Assembly (NCBI GenBank): GCA_037965595.1
Contig: CP150183.1
Span: forward strand, 2,914,001-2,978,000
Length of the DNA stretch: 64,000 nucleotides
Source: Alkalihalobacillus sp. FSL W8-0930
GTDB taxonomy: Bacteria > Bacillota > Bacilli > Bacillales > Bacillaceae_D
Direction: 5' to 3'
Shown here: piece by piece, positions 57,286-64,000 of the stretch
Layout of the letters: every line of letters begins with the position of its first letter
Position numbering within the stretch: position 1 is the first letter of the stretch
The notes under the pieces: generated by a model
Seen by the model: only the letters and a program-made list of their open reading frames with translations
Told to the model about the DNA's origin: nothing
The model's database searches: none
Made by a program: the position numbers and the translations under genes

Positions 57286-57292
57286 CCTCATA

Positions 57293-57324
57293 AGAAAAAC
57301 CCACTCACAGCGGTGAGTGGGTTT
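57293..57324 (-). terminator. Terminator of eno and the glycolytic operon
   Basis: AAACCCACTCAC and GTGAGTGGGTTT form a 12-bp stem with a 4-nt loop, followed by T-rich sequence on the minus strand, 10 bp after the eno stop. Confidence 0.88.
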
Positions 57325-57333
57325 CAACTGCAA

Positions 57334-60936
<3,603 letters not shown>

Positions 60937-60956
60937 TCATCACCTCTCGTAATTAA

Positions 60957-62144
60957 TTACTCTTTATCTGAAAGAGCGACAACGCCTGGAAGGTCTTTCC
61001 CTTCCATAAACTCTAATGACGCGCCTCCACCAGTAGAGATATGGCTCATTTTATCTGCCAGTCCAAACATTTCAACAGCAGCTGCTGAATCTCCTCCACC
61101 AATAACGGAATACGTATCAGTGCTATCTGCAAGAGCTGTTGCTACAGCCTTTGTTCCATTAGCGAATGCTTCAATTTCAAACACACCCATAGGTCCATTC
61201 CAGATAACAAGCGCAGATTCAGATACGACACTCTTGTATGTATCTTGAGTTTTTGGACCGATATCTAATGCTTCCCAATCAGATGGAATTTCACTAATTG
61301 GCACAATTTTCGTATTGGCATCATTTGAAAAATCATCTGCTACTAATACATCTTGTGGCATATAGAAGTTCACGCCATTTTTCTTTGCTTTTTCCATGAA
61401 GGTTTTAGCAAGATCAATTTTGTCTTCTTCAAGTAAAGATAATCCAACTTCGTGACCTAATGCTTTTACAAATGTATAAGCAAGTCCACCACCAATGATT
61501 AAGTTATCTACTTTATCAAGAAGATGATCAATAACACCAATCTTGTCTTTTACTTTTGCTCCACCGATAATCGCTGTAAATGGACGCTTAGGCTCAGTTA
61601 ATGCTTGTCCAAGCACTTCAAGCTCTTTCTCCATTAAGAAACCAGCTGCAGATGGAAGGTGTTTTGCAATACCTTCTGTTGAAGCATGAGCACGGTGAGC
61701 TGCACCAAATGCATCATTCACATAAAAATCAGCTAGAGAAGCAAATTCTTTTGCAAGCTCAGCATCATTTTTCTCTTCACCAGCATAGAAACGCACGTTT
61801 TCAAGCAATAGAATGTCGCCATTCTCAAGCTTACTTACAGCAGCTTCTGCCACTTCACCGCGTGCTTCAGTGCTTGCTGCAACAGGCTGGCCTAAAAGTT
61901 CAGACAAGCGCTCTGCAACTGGCTTAAGACGAAGTTCTTCAACTGCTTCACCTTTAGGACGTCCTAAGTGACTAGCAAGAATCACTTTTGCCCCTTGGTC
62001 TACTAAATGCTTAATCGTTGGAAGTGCAGCTTTAATACGAGTTTCATCCGTGATTGCCCCATCTTTCATTGGAACATTAAAATCCACACGTACAAATACG
62101 CGCTTCCCAGTAAGTGTTACGTCTTGAAGGGTTTGTTTATTCAT
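60957..62144 (-). CDS. pgk: Phosphoglycerate kinase
   Basis: A 395-residue two-domain kinase making ATP from 1,3-bisphosphoglycerate. [11 protein letters not shown] (residues 19-29), ASHLGRPKG, the nucleotide loop [10 protein letters not shown], and [13 protein letters not shown] are visible. The ATG at 62144, 6 nt after AGGAGG, is the start; a longer in-frame start at 62177 has no ribosome site. It lies between gapA and tpiA. Confidence 0.98.
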   Translation of the reverse strand: MNKQTLQDVTLTGKRVFVRVDFNVPMKDGAITDETRIKAALPTIKHLVDQGAKVILASHLGRPKGEAVEELRLKPVAERLSELLGQPVAASTEARGEVAEAAVSKLENGDILLLENVRFYAGEEKNDAELAKEFASLADFYVNDAFGAAHRAHASTEGIAKHLPSAAGFLMEKELEVLGQALTEPKRPFTAIIGGAKVKDKIGVIDHLLDKVDNLIIGGGLAYTFVKALGHEVGLSLLEEDKIDLAKTFMEKAKKNGVNFYMPQDVLVADDFSNDANTKIVPISEIPSDWEALDIGPKTQDTYKSVVSESALVIWNGPMGVFEIEAFANGTKAVATALADSTDTYSVIGGGDSAAAVEMFGLADKMSHISTGGGASLEFMEGKDLPGVVALSDKE

Positions 62145-62232
62145 AACGAACCTCCTCCTATTCATATGTTGTGACAAGCGGAAAGGGGAGTCAGATTCTG
62201 GACCCTCCTCCCCTTCTATGCCGCTCGCTTAA

Positions 62233-63276
<1,044 letters not shown>

Positions 63277-63282
63277 CTATCA

Positions 63283-63301
63283 AAAAGGGCAAAACCCTTT
63301 T
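63283..63301 (-). other. Stem-loop between cggR and gapA
   Basis: AAAAGGG and CCCTTTT pair around a short loop just after the cggR stop. In B. subtilis the cggR-gapA transcript is cut near this junction and the gapA part is stabilised; a similar role is inferred. The T-rich flank means it could also act as a weak terminator. Confidence 0.5.
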
Positions 63302-63305
63302 CTTC

Positions 63306-64000
63306 CTATTCATTATGAAGCAATCCTCTAGCGGCAGCTTCATCCGTAATGAGAACATCACTTGGACGATGCTTCATGTAAGCTGCAATGGCATTTGCCT
63401 TTGATGCGCCACCCGCAACAGAAATCACATGCTTTCCTGCATCCAGCTCATCCAATTGAAGACCAATGGTCCGCTGTTTGTGAATGATCTCTCCCCTTTG
63501 GTTAAAGTAATAACCAAAGGCCTCTGCTACTGCATGTTCCCGTTTTAGTTTGTTCATAAACGGTTCTTCTGAGCTTCGTCTCGCCGCCATTCTAGTAGCA
63601 TCACCAATCCCATGAAGTAAAATTCGAGATGTTCTAATTAAATCTAGAATTTCCTTAACGGATGGCTCAAGTACTAATGAAGAATAGGCTTCTTCACTTA
63701 ACTGATCTGGAACATGCATGAGCCTGTATTCAGCCCCCGCTCGATCAGCAAATTCCGCGCTAATGGTGTTGGCTTGATTTTCAACTCGTTCTCCGAGTCC
63801 ACCTCTAGCTGGAACAAATATTGATTGACTCACCTTTGGATCAGGTGTCATCATTTGTGCAACAGCAGCAAGCGTTGTTCCACCCATTACTGCAACAACT
63901 GAGCTTGGAATAATGATTGATTTCAGCTCACGGACACAAGCCTGCCCCATCTCTTGCTTAACCCAATCTTCTTCGTCACTATTTCCCGGCACAATAACGA
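63306..64000 (-). CDS. cggR: Central glycolytic genes regulator CggR, N-terminus outside window
   Basis: About 231 C-terminal residues of CggR, which is normally about 340 long; the frame runs off the right edge, so the helix-turn-helix is not visible. The effector domain (SorC/DeoR-type sugar-binding fold) contains VAVMGGTTLAAVAQMM, FVPARGGLGERVENQANTI, HGIGDATRMA and SVAGGASKANAIAAYM. CggR represses the gapA operon in absence of glycolytic flux and responds to fructose 1,6-bisphosphate. It precedes gapA as in B. subtilis. Confidence 0.96.
   Translation of the reverse strand, partial: VIVPGNSDEEDWVKQEMGQACVRELKSIIIPSSVVAVMGGTTLAAVAQMMTPDPKVSQSIFVPARGGLGERVENQANTISAEFADRAGAEYRLMHVPDQLSEEAYSSLVLEPSVKEILDLIRTSRILLHGIGDATRMAARRSSEEPFMNKLKREHAVAEAFGYYFNQRGEIIHKQRTIGLQLDELDAGKHVISVAGGASKANAIAAYMKHRPSDVLITDEAAARGLLHNE

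Overview
The window is a 64 kb chromosomal segment of a low-GC, endospore-forming member of the Bacillaceae, probably close to the alkaliphilic or halophilic bacilli. Three things point there. The gene order follows long stretches of the Bacillus subtilis chromosome (yutH-G-F-E-D-lipA-lytH-yunB-C-D-E-F, sufCDSUB-yurZ-metNPQ-gcvH-yusI-yusN, ssrA-smpB-rnr-est-secG, eno-gpmI-tpiA-pgk-gapA-cggR). Spore genes are present (yutH, lytH, yunB and two CotF-type coat proteins). Starts follow strong Shine-Dalgarno sequences and include several TTG and GTG codons. No prophage, CRISPR array, tRNA or rRNA was seen; the only stable RNA gene is tmRNA.

Layout. 1-6.2 kb: yut block with lipoate synthase (lipA) and the spore peptidase lytH; yutD carries a homopolymer frameshift. 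6.2-10.3 kb: a sodium-coupled NSS transporter with a 39-residue MetS-type partner, an unknown 56-residue gene, and an NhaC-family antiporter behind a lysine riboswitch. 10.4-15.2 kb: yunB, dihydrofolate reductase, yunC-F. 15.4-18.2 kb: YitT-type membrane protein and an exported BNR-repeat/membrane protein pair. 18.3-24.1 kb: complete sufCDSUB operon and yurZ. 24.2-26.0 kb: an IS231-like insertion sequence that landed inside a repeated intergenic element; a second, internally deleted copy of the element lies at 57.1-57.3 kb. 26.1-28.8 kb: methionine importer metNPQ behind a SAM-I riboswitch. 28.8-31.8 kb: MFS transporter, gcvH, yusI, coat proteins. 31.9-33.9 kb: GntR/ABC transporter operon. 33.9-41.4 kb: a mosaic of accessory genes (Cu/Zn superoxide dismutase-like lipoprotein, Mn pyrophosphatase ppaC, an unassigned transporter, alpha-carbonic anhydrase, a Cys-cluster pentapeptide protein, and a solitary Z1-domain ATPase) ending at the 3' end of ssrA. 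41.5-46.4 kb: ssrA, smpB, rnr and two alpha/beta hydrolases. 46.4-56.6 kb: a luciferase-like oxidoreductase, a sugar-uptake and glycosidase operon with its LacI regulator, an AEC transporter and an isochorismatase-family hydrolase. 56.7-64 kb: secG and the central glycolytic operon.

How the genes work together. sufCDSUB makes Fe-S clusters needed by LipA, whose product lipoyl group is carried by GcvH. A SufR-like Cys-rich regulator sits 20 kb away. tmRNA, SmpB and RNase R form the ribosome-rescue and RNA-decay module. The ABC importer, the 1027-residue glycosidase and LacI form a catabolic unit with palindromic operators and cre-like sites. cggR-gapA-pgk-tpiA-gpmI-eno is the lower glycolysis operon.

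The least explained items are the Z1-domain ATPase beside tmRNA, the repeated element split by the IS, the yutD frameshift, and several unassigned proteins. No undescribed multi-gene system could be demonstrated from sequence alone; the Z1 gene is the best candidate component.
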